DNA of 64,000 nucleotides from Mycobacterium asiaticum (GTDB lineage Bacteria > Actinomycetota > Actinomycetes > Mycobacteriales > Mycobacteriaceae): contig NZ_LZLS01000156.1 in NCBI RefSeq assembly GCF_001673365.1, forward strand, positions 1-64,000. The letters are read 5' to 3'. Both the position numbers and the translations under genes were made by a program. Every line of letters starts with the position of its first letter. Within the stretch, counting starts at the first letter, position 1. This document shows positions 55,060 to 63,507 of this stretch, piece after piece. A model generated the notes under the pieces. The model was not told where the DNA came from. It did no database searches and worked only from the letters and a program-made list of their open reading frames with translations.

Positions 55060-56445
55060 TCAGGCCGTAAGCCGCGCGTATGGTGTTGCGGCGCTGCGTA
55101 GTTCGTCGAACGCGGAGCGCAGCGCATCGGTGGCGTCGTGGGCGTCGGTGAAAGTCCGGTCATCGGTCAGCACCGCGATGCCCAGCTGGTCTGCGTAACT
55201 CCACACGGTGATGTTGACCGGCGCGCCCGGCGAGAGCACTCCCGTGGAGTAGATTTCGCTGACCGGGGCGCCGCCAAAGTGGCCGCGGCTGCGCGGGCCG
55301 ATCACGCTGGAAACCGCCACATTCATGATCTTATTCGGCGCCTCACGCCGACCCAGCCAGTTGAACAGGGCCGGGGCTAGGCGCGGTGGCAGGTAGTTCA
55401 TCATGCGGCCGTAGAGGCTCGGACCAAGGATTTCGTGGTTTTCCTTGGCGATCCGGGTCGCCAGCGCTACCAGTCGCACCCGTTCGACGGGATCGGCGAC
55501 GTGCACCGGTAGCGAGATCGACAGGCCGCTGATCTCGTTGCCGCTGACCCGGTCCGACTTGTCCGTGGCCGTGGGCACCGAGGCGATGATCGGACGGTCG
55601 GCGACGCCGTCGTAACTGAGCAACAACCGCCGCAATCCTCCGGCGGCGACCGCCAGAATCAGATCGTTGATCTTGACATCCAACTCCGCGGCGGTTGCCT
55701 TCACCTCTGCCAAAGGCAGTGCGGCACTGGCGAACCGGCGAACCGGAGAGACAACGTGGTTGAGGAAAGTCGGTGGCGCGTCGAACGAAGCGGCCAGATC
55801 GGGATGGCTGCCTCGGTCCCGGTTGCGGCGTCGCACCCTGGCCAACCCGACGGCGCCATCTCTGATCAGTCGCGGTAGTTCGACGAGCTGTCGTGCCTGG
55901 CCCATCGCCGCGATCCGCACCAGTCCGGCGCGGGTGGGTTGCGCAGCCTCGGCTCGATCGTGCGACGGACCAACGTCGGTGAGATCCATCATGCGCGCCA
56001 ACAGGTTTGCCGATGCGATACCGTCGGCAAGCGAATGGTGGACCTTGCCGATGACGGCAAATCGGTTGCCCGCCAGTCCCTCGGCGAAGTGGAACTCCCA
56101 CAGCGGTCGGCTGCGGTCCAGCGGGGTGGAAGCAATTTCGCCGATTACCTGGTCCAGTTCCCGCCGCCCACCCGGTGCCGGGACCTGAACCCGTCGTAGG
56201 TGGTAGTCCAGGTCGACGTCGCAATCTTCCCGCCATACCGGGTGATTCAGCCCCCAAGGAATCTCAATGAGCTTGTAGCGCAACGGTTCCAGTCGGTGTA
56301 GCCGACTACGCAGATGCCGTCGGAACGCGTCGAAATCAAACCCGTCGTCGGTGGGTTCGACGACGGTGACCTTCAAGGTGTGCGTGTGCAGGTTCGGCGT
56401 CTCGCTATAGAGCAGCATTGCGTCCATGCCGTTGAGTCGTTTCAT
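55060..56445 (-). CDS. WS/DGAT family acyltransferase
   Basis: A 461-residue wax-ester synthase/DGAT. The catalytic HHxxxDG is His136-His137 and Asp141 in KVHHSLADG. MKRLNGMDAMLLYSETPN is the typical start, PIIASVPTATD and SSVIGP are the central and late motifs. It makes triacylglycerol or wax ester from acyl-CoA. ATG 56445 is chosen because the family start falls there; a longer frame overlaps the upstream gene. It lies 13 nt after a lysophospholipid-type acyltransferase gene, so the pair could act in one lipid pathway. Confidence 0.9.
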   Translation of the reverse strand: MKRLNGMDAMLLYSETPNLHTHTLKVTVVEPTDDGFDFDAFRRHLRSRLHRLEPLRYKLIEIPWGLNHPVWREDCDVDLDYHLRRVQVPAPGGRRELDQVIGEIASTPLDRSRPLWEFHFAEGLAGNRFAVIGKVHHSLADGIASANLLARMMDLTDVGPSHDRAEAAQPTRAGLVRIAAMGQARQLVELPRLIRDGAVGLARVRRRNRDRGSHPDLAASFDAPPTFLNHVVSPVRRFASAALPLAEVKATAAELDVKINDLILAVAAGGLRRLLLSYDGVADRPIIASVPTATDKSDRVSGNEISGLSISLPVHVADPVERVRLVALATRIAKENHEILGPSLYGRMMNYLPPRLAPALFNWLGRREAPNKIMNVAVSSVIGPRSRGHFGGAPVSEIYSTGVLSPGAPVNITVWSYADQLGIAVLTDDRTFTDAHDATDALRSAFDELRSAATPYARLTA

Positions 56446-56458
56446 GTCACACCAACCC

Positions 56459-57265
56459 TCAACCCAGGATGGGCAGCCGACGCTGACCGGCCAGCCGATC
56501 GAGCGCATCCTGCATGACCGAGCGGACGTGGGCGTCGACCTCGGCAACGTCGGGATCCGTACCGAACTGGGCGACAACGTCGATCGGCTCGAGCACCTCC
56601 ATGACGACTTTCGCCGGTAGCGGCAGGTTGGGCGGGAAGAACACGCTCAGGCCGAACGGGAACCCGAAGCTGATCGGCAAAATGTCCAGCCGCGCTTTGG
56701 TCAAGCCCAGCTTGCGGGCCAGCCAGTTGCCCCGGGTGAGGAACAACTGCGTCTCCTGGGCTCCGATCGAAACCGTCGGGACAATCGGAACGCCGGCTTC
56801 GATCGCGGTCCTGACGTAGCCGGTACGTCCGTTGAAGTCGATGGTGTTGGCGCCGAATGTGGGCCGGTAGGAGTCGTAGTCCCCGCCCGGAAACACCAGC
56901 ACTACCGCACCCGAATGCAGCGCGGCCGCCGCGTTGTCCCGGCTCGCCTCGATCACCCCGAGTCGGCGCAACCAGCCGTCCAGCGGACCCATGAACAGGC
57001 CGTAATGGCCAAGGGTGTAGATCGGCCGGTCGTAACCGAAGGTGTCGTAGAACTCGGGGGACAGGATGAACACGTCCGGGGTGAACATGCCACCGGAGTG
57101 GTTGGACACCACCAGCGCGCCGCCGGCGGCAGGGATGTTGTCGACATTCCGCACCTCCGCGCGATGCCACTGTCTGATGACAGGGGAGATGGTGTCGACG
57201 ACTTGTTTTGCAAACGCGGGATCCCACTTGGCGATCTCGCGGTCCTGATTGGCAGCACCCGGCAT
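56459..57265 (-). CDS. PlsC-like lysophospholipid acyltransferase
   Basis: A 268-residue acyltransferase of the actinobacterial DAGAT/PlsC superfamily. VVSNHSGGMFTPD replaces the standard NHx4D box, and VLVFPGGDYD plus GVPIVPTVSIGAQE are the later motifs (glycerol-phosphate-binding and conserved Pro). The Asp is seven residues after the His instead of five, so catalysis may be adapted. GGAG precedes the ATG by 8 nt. It is divergent from the epimerase gene and followed by the WS/DGAT gene. Confidence 0.82.
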   Translation of the reverse strand: MPGAANQDREIAKWDPAFAKQVVDTISPVIRQWHRAEVRNVDNIPAAGGALVVSNHSGGMFTPDVFILSPEFYDTFGYDRPIYTLGHYGLFMGPLDGWLRRLGVIEASRDNAAAALHSGAVVLVFPGGDYDSYRPTFGANTIDFNGRTGYVRTAIEAGVPIVPTVSIGAQETQLFLTRGNWLARKLGLTKARLDILPISFGFPFGLSVFFPPNLPLPAKVVMEVLEPIDVVAQFGTDPDVAEVDAHVRSVMQDALDRLAGQRRLPILG

Positions 57266-57321
57266 GGTTTTCTCCGATTGTTTTCCGGCAAGTCTGTGAT
57301 GAGGATTACCCGTTCAGGCCG

Positions 57322-57351
57322 CTCTACATCCGTAGAGAATATGTTAATCTC
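57322..57351. promoter_or_regulatory. palindromes in A+T-rich divergent promoter region
   Basis: CTCTAC-ATCC-GTAGAG at 57322-57337 is a perfect 6-bp inverted repeat. GAGA-A-TA-TGT-TA-A-TCTC at 57335-57351 is an imperfect one that overlaps it. They sit between the divergent acyltransferase (57265) and epimerase (57419) genes in the most A+T-rich stretch nearby. No regulator gene is adjacent, so the bound factor would be encoded elsewhere. Confidence 0.45.
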
Positions 57352-57418
57352 GTTTTAGGAGAATGTCATTATCATTTGATGTGGCATACCGCACATGTTG
57401 CGAAGTGCAGGAGTGAAC

Positions 57419-58522
57419 ATGCCTGAAAAAGTTGCCGAAAAAGTATTGGTCACAGGGGGTTTTGGGCTGGTCGGATCGCAGACGGTGCACCGCCTGGCCG
57501 CCGATGGACATCAGGTGGTCGCCACCGACCTCGGCACCACCGCGCAGCGCAGGGAGGCGAAGTCGCTGCCCGCGGGCGCGGAGGCGCGGTGGGCAGACCT
57601 GACCGATCCCGAAGCGGTGGCGGACCTGGTTGCGGCCATTGAACCGACCGTCATCATCCACCTGGCCGCGGTGATCCCGCCGGCGATCTATGGGCAGGCG
57701 GAACTGGCGCGCCTGGTCAACGTCGACGCCACAGTCTCACTGCTGCGCGCCGCTGAAGCCTGCTCACGGCCGCCGCGCTTCATTCAGGCCTCGAGTAACG
57801 CCGTGCATGGGTCCCGGAACCCGCACCGCCACCCCGATTTGCTCACCGAGGACAGTCCGGTGGCTCCCTCGGACCTCTATGGCGCGCACAAGGCCGAGGC
57901 CGAGCACCATGTTCGGCACTCCGGCCTGGAATGGGTGATCTTGCGACTCGGTGGGGTGATGACGGTCGAGCCCGGCGCCATGCCCTTCACGTTCGACGCG
58001 CTCTTCTTTGAAAGCGCCCTGCCGACCGACGGACGAATGCACAGCGTCGATGTCCGCGATGTCGCGGCCGCCTTTGCCGCGGCGACGACGGCCCCTTCAC
58101 ACGATGTAGCGGGCGAGATCCTGCTGGTCGCCGGCGACAAATCGCACATGCTGCGGCAGGGGGAGGTCGGCGCGGCCCTGGCCGCCGCCCGCGGTCTGAA
58201 CGACGTGCTGCCCGGTGGGCGCCCCGGCAATCCCGACAGCGACGAGGACTGGTTTGTGACCGACTGGATGGACACCAGGCGGGCCCAGCAAGTGCTGTGT
58301 TTCCAGCACCATTCCTGGCCGGACATGCTCGCGGAGATGCGCGCCGCTGCTGGGTGGCAGCGCTACCCGATGGCGCTGGTCGCGCCGCTGGCTCGGTGGC
58401 TGCTCAAGCGGCGTGCCGCCTACCGCGATGCGCCCGGACGCTACGCCGACCCGTGGGCCGCCATTCGCGCGAAGCTCGGTGAGCCGCGACCGGACCGGGT
58501 GCTGGTTGGTCGGCTGACCTAA
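57419..58522 (+). CDS. NAD-dependent epimerase/dehydratase family protein
   Basis: A 367-residue extended SDR. The VLVTGGFGLVGSQTV loop binds NAD(P), IHLAAVIPP is the third-strand motif, the catalytic Ser is in ASSNAVHGS and YGAHK has the Tyr/Lys. The C-terminal 90 residues carry a hydrophobic, basic segment. It may act on a sugar nucleotide or a 3-beta-hydroxysteroid-like substrate; the fold allows either. ATG 57419 has GGAG 6 nt upstream. The upstream region is unusually A+T-rich. Confidence 0.82.
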   Translation: MPEKVAEKVLVTGGFGLVGSQTVHRLAADGHQVVATDLGTTAQRREAKSLPAGAEARWADLTDPEAVADLVAAIEPTVIIHLAAVIPPAIYGQAELARLVNVDATVSLLRAAEACSRPPRFIQASSNAVHGSRNPHRHPDLLTEDSPVAPSDLYGAHKAEAEHHVRHSGLEWVILRLGGVMTVEPGAMPFTFDALFFESALPTDGRMHSVDVRDVAAAFAAATTAPSHDVAGEILLVAGDKSHMLRQGEVGAALAAARGLNDVLPGGRPGNPDSDEDWFVTDWMDTRRAQQVLCFQHHSWPDMLAEMRAAAGWQRYPMALVAPLARWLLKRRAAYRDAPGRYADPWAAIRAKLGEPRPDRVLVGRLT

Positions 58523-58531
58523 CCGGCTGAT

Positions 58532-59002
58532 CTAACCAGCATCGAGCAGCAGTGGCCGCGACGCCCGTTCGGTGGCCGGGCTCAAGCTGCTGAACAAATC
58601 GATCGCCGCGGCGCTGACGCGGTCGGCGAAGGCCGCGAAGTCGCCGAAGTGGACTTGCTCGCCGATCGTGCAGGATCGCTCGGCGGTGATGCCGATGCGT
58701 TGCGGATCTGACGAACCGTGCACGAGCGCGGTGACGTCGCGGTTCTGCTCGTTCCAGGTCTCGGCGAATTCCAGCAAGCGGGTGTGATCTGCGGCGGGAA
58801 AGAAGCATGCGGGCGTGACGCGGATGGTGAACACGTCGGGATGCAGCGGCGGGATCTCGAGGTGGACGTGCAGACGCTGGTCGGTGTTGAGCACGAAGAA
58901 GAACTCGGCGTCGTGCCGGCCGCGGAAATACCGCCGCCCGCGGGTGCGCAGGTAACGTTCGATGAGGTGCGTGCTCAGCGGCTCGCCCAACGGCTCAGAC
59001 AT
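58532..59002 (-). CDS. YbjN domain-containing protein
   Basis: A 156-residue protein of the YbjN (type III secretion chaperone-like) fold. STHLIERYLRTRGRRYF opens, FFFVLNTDQRLHVHLEI and ADHTRLLEFAETWNEQN follow, and LVHGSSDPQRIGITAE is a later strand pair. These small proteins often occur in mycobacteria as possible chaperones. ATG 59002 has GGAG 10 nt upstream. It is last in the minus-strand redox run and about 90 nt after the LLM gene. Confidence 0.78.
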   Translation of the reverse strand: MSEPLGEPLSTHLIERYLRTRGRRYFRGRHDAEFFFVLNTDQRLHVHLEIPPLHPDVFTIRVTPACFFPAADHTRLLEFAETWNEQNRDVTALVHGSSDPQRIGITAERSCTIGEQVHFGDFAAFADRVSAAAIDLFSSLSPATERASRPLLLDAG

Positions 59003-59091
59003 GATGCCAATGCTCCGGTGCGCGACTATGCGAAACCTGGCCTCAAAGCCAGGGATTGCCAAGAATCAGTTGAGAATTCGCTGAGCGGGCA

Positions 59092-60114
59092 TCATCCGGA
59101 CTTGATCGACGGGATGACCTCGCGCCCAACGATATCCAGATAGTCGGACTGCACCACGTGCGGGACCGTGAAGAGGAACTGGTTGACGCCACGGCTCTGG
59201 TACTCGCGCACCCGCTCGATGCACCTCTCGGGTGATCCGATGATCAACCCGGAGTCCGGAATCGAAGCGAACTCGGTCCGGAGTCGGGCCTCCTGCTCGG
59301 CGGATCCGGTTGGGGCGAGCAGGACGGTGACCGACAGGCGCAGCGTTTCCGGGTCGCGCCCGGCGGCTTCGCATGCTCGGTCGAGAAACTCGCGACGCTC
59401 GGACACCTGCTCGGGTGACCACCACCGCACGTTCAGGCCCTGCGCGTGTCGGGCCGCAATCCGGTGCACGCGATCACCTTCGCCGCCGATCCACAGCGGC
59501 GGATGGGGTCGCTGGACCGGCGGCGGATCGCAGATCGCGCCGTTGAGAGTGTAGAACTGGCCGGAGTACGTCGGGTTGTGTTGTGTCCATACCGCTTTCA
59601 TCACCTCCAGCGACTCGGCGAGCGCGGACACCCGGTCACGCACCGGCGGGAACGGAATTCCGTAGGCGTCGAATTCGCGTTGAAACCAGCCGGCTCCCAT
59701 GCCCAGCAACAAGCGCCCTTCGGAAATGACGTCCAACGTTGCCGCCATCTTCGCCAGGACCGAAGGGTGCCGGTAAGAGTTGCACAACACGCTGGTGCCC
59801 AGGCGCACTCGGGTGGTGTCGCGCGCCAGTGCGCTCAGCGCCGTCCAGCACTCCAACAATGGCAGCGATGTGGGCACCACCGTGGCGTCGGTCGCCTGCT
59901 CCGACCCGTCCAGGATTCCGGCGTCTTTGACGTAGTCGTCTGGACTGATGGTCAGGAAGTGATCGCACAGCCACACCGAATCGAAGCCGAACCGTTCGGC
60001 TTTCTGGGCGACCGCCGCCATGTCCGGGTATGCGCTCACCGCCAGCCCGTTGATCGTCAGAGCCAGGATCAGGCCGATTTGAGTATCGGGATGGAATTCG
60101 TGCGCGGTGTCCAG
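59092..60114 (-). CDS. LLM-class F420-dependent flavin oxidoreductase
   Basis: A 340-residue luciferase-like enzyme. The first beta-strand (IGLILALTINGL) lies upstream of the first standard start codon (GTG 60039), and the fold needs it. The only SD-linked codon that includes it is CTG 60114, 4 nt after AGGAGG. FGFDSVWLCDHFL, LGTSVLCNSYRHP and GRLLLGMGAGWFQREF (split) are family motifs for the F420/flavin site. In mycobacteria such proteins usually use F420. Overlap with the upstream gene is absent (14 nt). It follows the disulfide-oxidoreductase-like gene. Start assignment is inferred. Confidence 0.8.
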   Translation of the reverse strand: MDTAHEFHPDTQIGLILALTINGLAVSAYPDMAAVAQKAERFGFDSVWLCDHFLTISPDDYVKDAGILDGSEQATDATVVPTSLPLLECWTALSALARDTTRVRLGTSVLCNSYRHPSVLAKMAATLDVISEGRLLLGMGAGWFQREFDAYGIPFPPVRDRVSALAESLEVMKAVWTQHNPTYSGQFYTLNGAICDPPPVQRPHPPLWIGGEGDRVHRIAARHAQGLNVRWWSPEQVSERREFLDRACEAAGRDPETLRLSVTVLLAPTGSAEQEARLRTEFASIPDSGLIIGSPERCIERVREYQSRGVNQFLFTVPHVVQSDYLDIVGREVIPSIKSG

Positions 60115-60128
60115 CGGTCCTCCTGCTG

Positions 60129-61592
60129 TTAAACCATGGTGATGAATGAATCCCGGTACGACTCAAGCAGTCTCAGCCACAGTTCGCTGATGGTGGGGAA
60201 GCAAGGCACCGCGTGCCATAGCCGCTCGATGGGCACCTCGCCGGCGACCGCGATGGTCGCCGCGTGCAGTAACTCGGTGACGCCGGGGCCTACCAATGTC
60301 ACGCCCAGTACGCGACGCGAGTCGACATCGACGACCATGCGGGCGCGCCCGTCGTACCCGTCGGCGAAGAGCTTCGCGCCGGTGACGACGTCGCCGATCT
60401 CGACGTCGATGATCTTGGCGCGATGACCATTTTGCGCGGCCTGCTCGGCGGTCAGCCCCACCGCGGCGACCTCGGGATCGGTGAAGAACGCCTGCGGGAC
60501 CGCGTGATGATCCGCGGTGGTCGCGTGCACGCCCCACGGCTCGGTGTCCAGCGGTCGACCCGCGGCGCGGGCGCCGATGGCGGCACCGGCAATTCGTGCC
60601 TGGTACTTGCCCTGATGAGTCAGCAGCGCACGGTGATTGACATCGCCGGCCGCGTAAAGCCAACCCTCTTCGACCGCGGTGACGCGGCAGGTGTCATCCA
60701 CCTCAAGCCAACTGCCCGGGTTCAATCCCACTGTCTCCAAACCGATGTGGTCGGTGAGGGGTTTTCGGCCGGTGGCAAAAAGAATCTCGTCGACGTCAAG
60801 TGCGGTGTCGTCGCTCAAGACGATGGAGACCGGGCAGTAGGGGTAGGCACGGCGGAGCTCGCGGACGTGTACACCCATGCGCACGTCAACGCCGGCGTCG
60901 ACAAGTCCACGGCCGACGTACTCGCCTACAAAGGGTTCCATGCGTGGCAACAGTTGTGATCCGCGGGCCAGCAAGGTCACCTTCGAGCCCAATCCCTGCC
61001 AGGCCGTGGCCATTTCGACCCCTACACCACCGGCCCCGACGACGGCGAGCCGGTCGGGGACCTCACTGCTGTCGGTGGCTTCGCGGTTGGTCCACGGCCG
61101 GGCTTCGTAGAGCCCAGGCAAGTCGGGCAATGCGGGCCGGCTTCCGGTGCAGACGACGACCGCATGTTTGACCGCCAGCGCCGTCTCCTTGCCGCGGGGG
61201 GTTGTGACGACTACTCGTCGCGGACCGTCCAGCCGTCCGTGACCGCGGATCAGCGTCGCACCGATGCCCTCCACCCATTCGGTCTGGCCGGTGTCGTCCC
61301 AGTCGCTCACGTAGCGATCACGGCGACGAAATACCCCGCCCGGATTGATGGGACCGATCACCGCCTCGCGCGCACCGTCGACGTGGCGGGCCTCGGAGAC
61401 GGCGAGGACCGGACGCAGTAACGCTTTGCTCGGTACGCAGGCCCAGTACGAGCATTCGCCACCGACCAACTCGCGCTCGACGATCGCCACGCTCAGACCC
61501 GCGGCCCGGGCCCGGTCCGCGGCGTTCTGGCCGACCGGGCCGGCGCCGAGCACCACCACGTCGTATTCCTGGTCTGGCTCGCCTGCAGGCAT
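60129..61592 (-). CDS. pyridine nucleotide-disulfide oxidoreductase-like flavoprotein
   Basis: A 487-residue class-I flavoprotein. [21 protein letters not shown] binds FAD, the redox pair is in [32 protein letters not shown] binds NAD(P)H and YAAGDVNH closes the FAD site. The C-terminal motif reads CFPTISE, with Phe where lipoamide dehydrogenase and mercuric reductase have the catalytic His. It is therefore not a standard lipoamide dehydrogenase; a quinone, disulfide or metal reductase is possible. ATG 61592 has AAGGA 9 nt upstream. It is the third gene of the TetR-led run. Confidence 0.86.
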   Translation of the reverse strand: MPAGEPDQEYDVVVLGAGPVGQNAADRARAAGLSVAIVERELVGGECSYWACVPSKALLRPVLAVSEARHVDGAREAVIGPINPGGVFRRRDRYVSDWDDTGQTEWVEGIGATLIRGHGRLDGPRRVVVTTPRGKETALAVKHAVVVCTGSRPALPDLPGLYEARPWTNREATDSSEVPDRLAVVGAGGVGVEMATAWQGLGSKVTLLARGSQLLPRMEPFVGEYVGRGLVDAGVDVRMGVHVRELRRAYPYCPVSIVLSDDTALDVDEILFATGRKPLTDHIGLETVGLNPGSWLEVDDTCRVTAVEEGWLYAAGDVNHRALLTHQGKYQARIAGAAIGARAAGRPLDTEPWGVHATTADHHAVPQAFFTDPEVAAVGLTAEQAAQNGHRAKIIDVEIGDVVTGAKLFADGYDGRARMVVDVDSRRVLGVTLVGPGVTELLHAATIAVAGEVPIERLWHAVPCFPTISELWLRLLESYRDSFITMV

Positions 61593-61629
61593 GTCGATAG
61601 TCCTTTCGCGCTTGGCTGCACACACGAAG

Positions 61630-62352
61630 CTACTCGCGCCGCGGTCGGTCTTCTGCGGTCCCCTTGGCGAGTAGTCGCGCGAGCTCGTTCAGATCACCGA
61701 CCACCAGATCGGGCTGCGGCAGACCGTCGGCGGGTAGCGGCGCGTTGCCCGGCCGAGTGACCAACGCCGAGCCCAATCCGACCCGGTGTGCGCCGAGCAG
61801 GTCCCACACGTGCGAGGCCACCATCATGCAGTCCGCGGGTGTCACCCCGAGTTCCCGGCAGGCGTAGTGATAGACCGCGGGTGCCGGCTTGAAGGTCCGG
61901 CAGGCATCGACGCTGAGCTGGCATTCGAACAACTCGGCCAATCCCGCGCTTTCCAGCGGTGTCGGTCCGTCGCTGGGCGGCGGAGAATTGGTCAGCGTTG
62001 CCAGTCGAAAGCCGTTGTCGCGCAGATGTGTTAACGCCTCAACGGCGTCGGGATGGGCAGGCATGTTGCGCATCTGAGCAATGATCCTGCTGACGTCTTC
62101 ATCGGTGACCTCCACCCGGTAGACGTCAGCCAGCATGCGCACGACACCCTGGCCGAGGGTGGTGAAGTCGACGTAGTAGTCGGTCTGGCTCACCGCCATC
62201 GAATACAAGACGAGTTGGTTGAACCATTCGCGTAACGCTCTGCTATCGCCGAACAACTCTTCGAAAAGCGGTGCCAGTGCTTGGATGTCGATGAGCGTCT
62301 CGTTCACGTCGAACACCAGGACCGACGGCGCCTCCCGCCCGGAAGATGTCAT
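61630..62352 (-). CDS. haloacid dehalogenase type II (HAD superfamily)
   Basis: A 240-residue HAD hydrolase. The nucleophile Asp is in [16 protein letters not shown] provides motif II; the Lys is in [17 protein letters not shown] is the acidic motif IV. This motif set, with FDVNET, fits 2-haloacid dehalogenases, which hydrolyse 2-haloalkanoates. Real halide removal is unproven. ATG 62352 is preferred by domain start; SD weak. It lies 28 nt after the quinone oxidoreductase gene. Confidence 0.86.
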   Translation of the reverse strand: MTSSGREAPSVLVFDVNETLIDIQALAPLFEELFGDSRALREWFNQLVLYSMAVSQTDYYVDFTTLGQGVVRMLADVYRVEVTDEDVSRIIAQMRNMPAHPDAVEALTHLRDNGFRLATLTNSPPPSDGPTPLESAGLAELFECQLSVDACRTFKPAPAVYHYACRELGVTPADCMMVASHVWDLLGAHRVGLGSALVTRPGNAPLPADGLPQPDLVVGDLNELARLLAKGTAEDRPRRE

Positions 62353-62380
62353 GCCGACATTCTGCCGCGGTATGCCGCTG

Positions 62381-63433
62381 TCACTCGATGACCACGACCA
62401 TCTTTCCGCCGGCCGCACCGGCCTCCATCACCCGATGCGCTTCGTGAATCTGCTCGAAAGTGAACACACGCGTCGGTTTGGCGTCGAGTTTGCCTTCGGC
62501 AACCTGCTGGGCGATCTGTTGCAGCGGCACATCGGACAGCGGAAACCCCGGTGACCCGAACACGAAGCTGCCGAAGAAGTTCAAATTCACCCCGCTGGCC
62601 ATCCGGAGCAGGGGGTTGAAGTCACCAATTGGGTCAAGTCCGCCGAGCCATCCCGCCAGGCAGGCCGAACCGTCGCGCCTCAACATGTCGAGGGAGTCGA
62701 GGATGGTGCTGTTGCCGACCAGGTCGAGAACGGCATGCAGTTGTCCGGCCTCGGCGAGGTGGGCGGCAAGATCGGTTCTCTCCAATTCGACGCGCTCAGC
62801 ACCGAGGTTCTCCAGCATCGGGAACCGGTCGCGGCTGCGCGTGGTGGCGATGACGTGCGCGTCGGCGGCGACCGCCATCTTCAGGGCGGCTTGGCCGAAA
62901 GATGATGTCGCACCACGGATTAGCAGTGTCTGGCCCGCCTTAACTTTGAGGTTTCGGAACAGACAGGTCCATGCTGTCGCATACGTCTCGGGTAGTGCTG
63001 CCAATTGCGACCAGGGCAGGTCAGATTCGATGAGGGCGACGTTGGCCGCACGTACCCGGGTGTATTGGGCGTAGCTGCCGTTGATGGTCCGGCCCAGACC
63101 GCCCATCAGAGCTGCCACCTTGGCGCCCACCGGAAATTCTCCACCCGGGCAGGATTCGACGATGCCGACGCACTCGATCCCGCTCACCTCGGCCGCTTCG
63201 GCCCATTCGCCGCGCCGCATGTGCATTTCGGCGTGGTTGATGCCGAACCCCTTTACCTCGATCACCACCTCACCGTCCTTGGGCAGCGGCTTGGGAATGT
63301 CGGTGTACACCAGGCTTTCGAGACCGCCGAAGCTCTCCAGGACGATCGCCCGCATGGTTTCGCCGTCATGGTTGTCGCGTACCACCGCTGGTGCCGTCGG
63401 GAGCACATCGCGGTCCTGTTCGATCACGTTCAT
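62381..63433 (-). CDS. zinc-independent quinone oxidoreductase (MDR superfamily)
   Basis: A 350-residue medium-chain reductase/dehydrogenase. GINHAEMHMRRGE replaces the zinc-ligand Cys, so catalytic zinc is absent, as in quinone oxidoreductases. LLIRGATSSFGQAALKMA binds NADPH and the C-terminal EAGAAGGKMVVVI is typical. It likely reduces quinones or enones. ATG 63433 has a GAG-type SD; a second ATG at 63355, where homology usually starts, is a fallback. Two tandem palindromes lie just upstream, below a TetR gene on the same strand. Confidence 0.87.
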   Translation of the reverse strand: MNVIEQDRDVLPTAPAVVRDNHDGETMRAIVLESFGGLESLVYTDIPKPLPKDGEVVIEVKGFGINHAEMHMRRGEWAEAAEVSGIECVGIVESCPGGEFPVGAKVAALMGGLGRTINGSYAQYTRVRAANVALIESDLPWSQLAALPETYATAWTCLFRNLKVKAGQTLLIRGATSSFGQAALKMAVAADAHVIATTRSRDRFPMLENLGAERVELERTDLAAHLAEAGQLHAVLDLVGNSTILDSLDMLRRDGSACLAGWLGGLDPIGDFNPLLRMASGVNLNFFGSFVFGSPGFPLSDVPLQQIAQQVAEGKLDAKPTRVFTFEQIHEAHRVMEAGAAGGKMVVVIE

Positions 63434-63460
63434 AGGGTCTCGCCTGCCCGATCTAGGGAA

Positions 63461-63502
63461 TATGGGATATGCATCCCAATATTATGGGCGGGCCAACCCA
63501 TA
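63461..63502. promoter_or_regulatory. two tandem TATGGG-N8-CCCA(A)TA palindromes, probable TetR operators
   Basis: Copy one, 63461-63481, is TATGGG-N8-CCCAATA. Copy two, 63483-63502, is TATGGG-N8-CCCATA. Their centres are about 22 bp apart, two helical turns. They fill the gap between the end of the TetR gene and the quinone oxidoreductase start, so they could be bound by that TetR protein and repress the downstream five-gene run from an internal promoter. Confidence 0.6.
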
Positions 63503-63507
63503 TTTGT

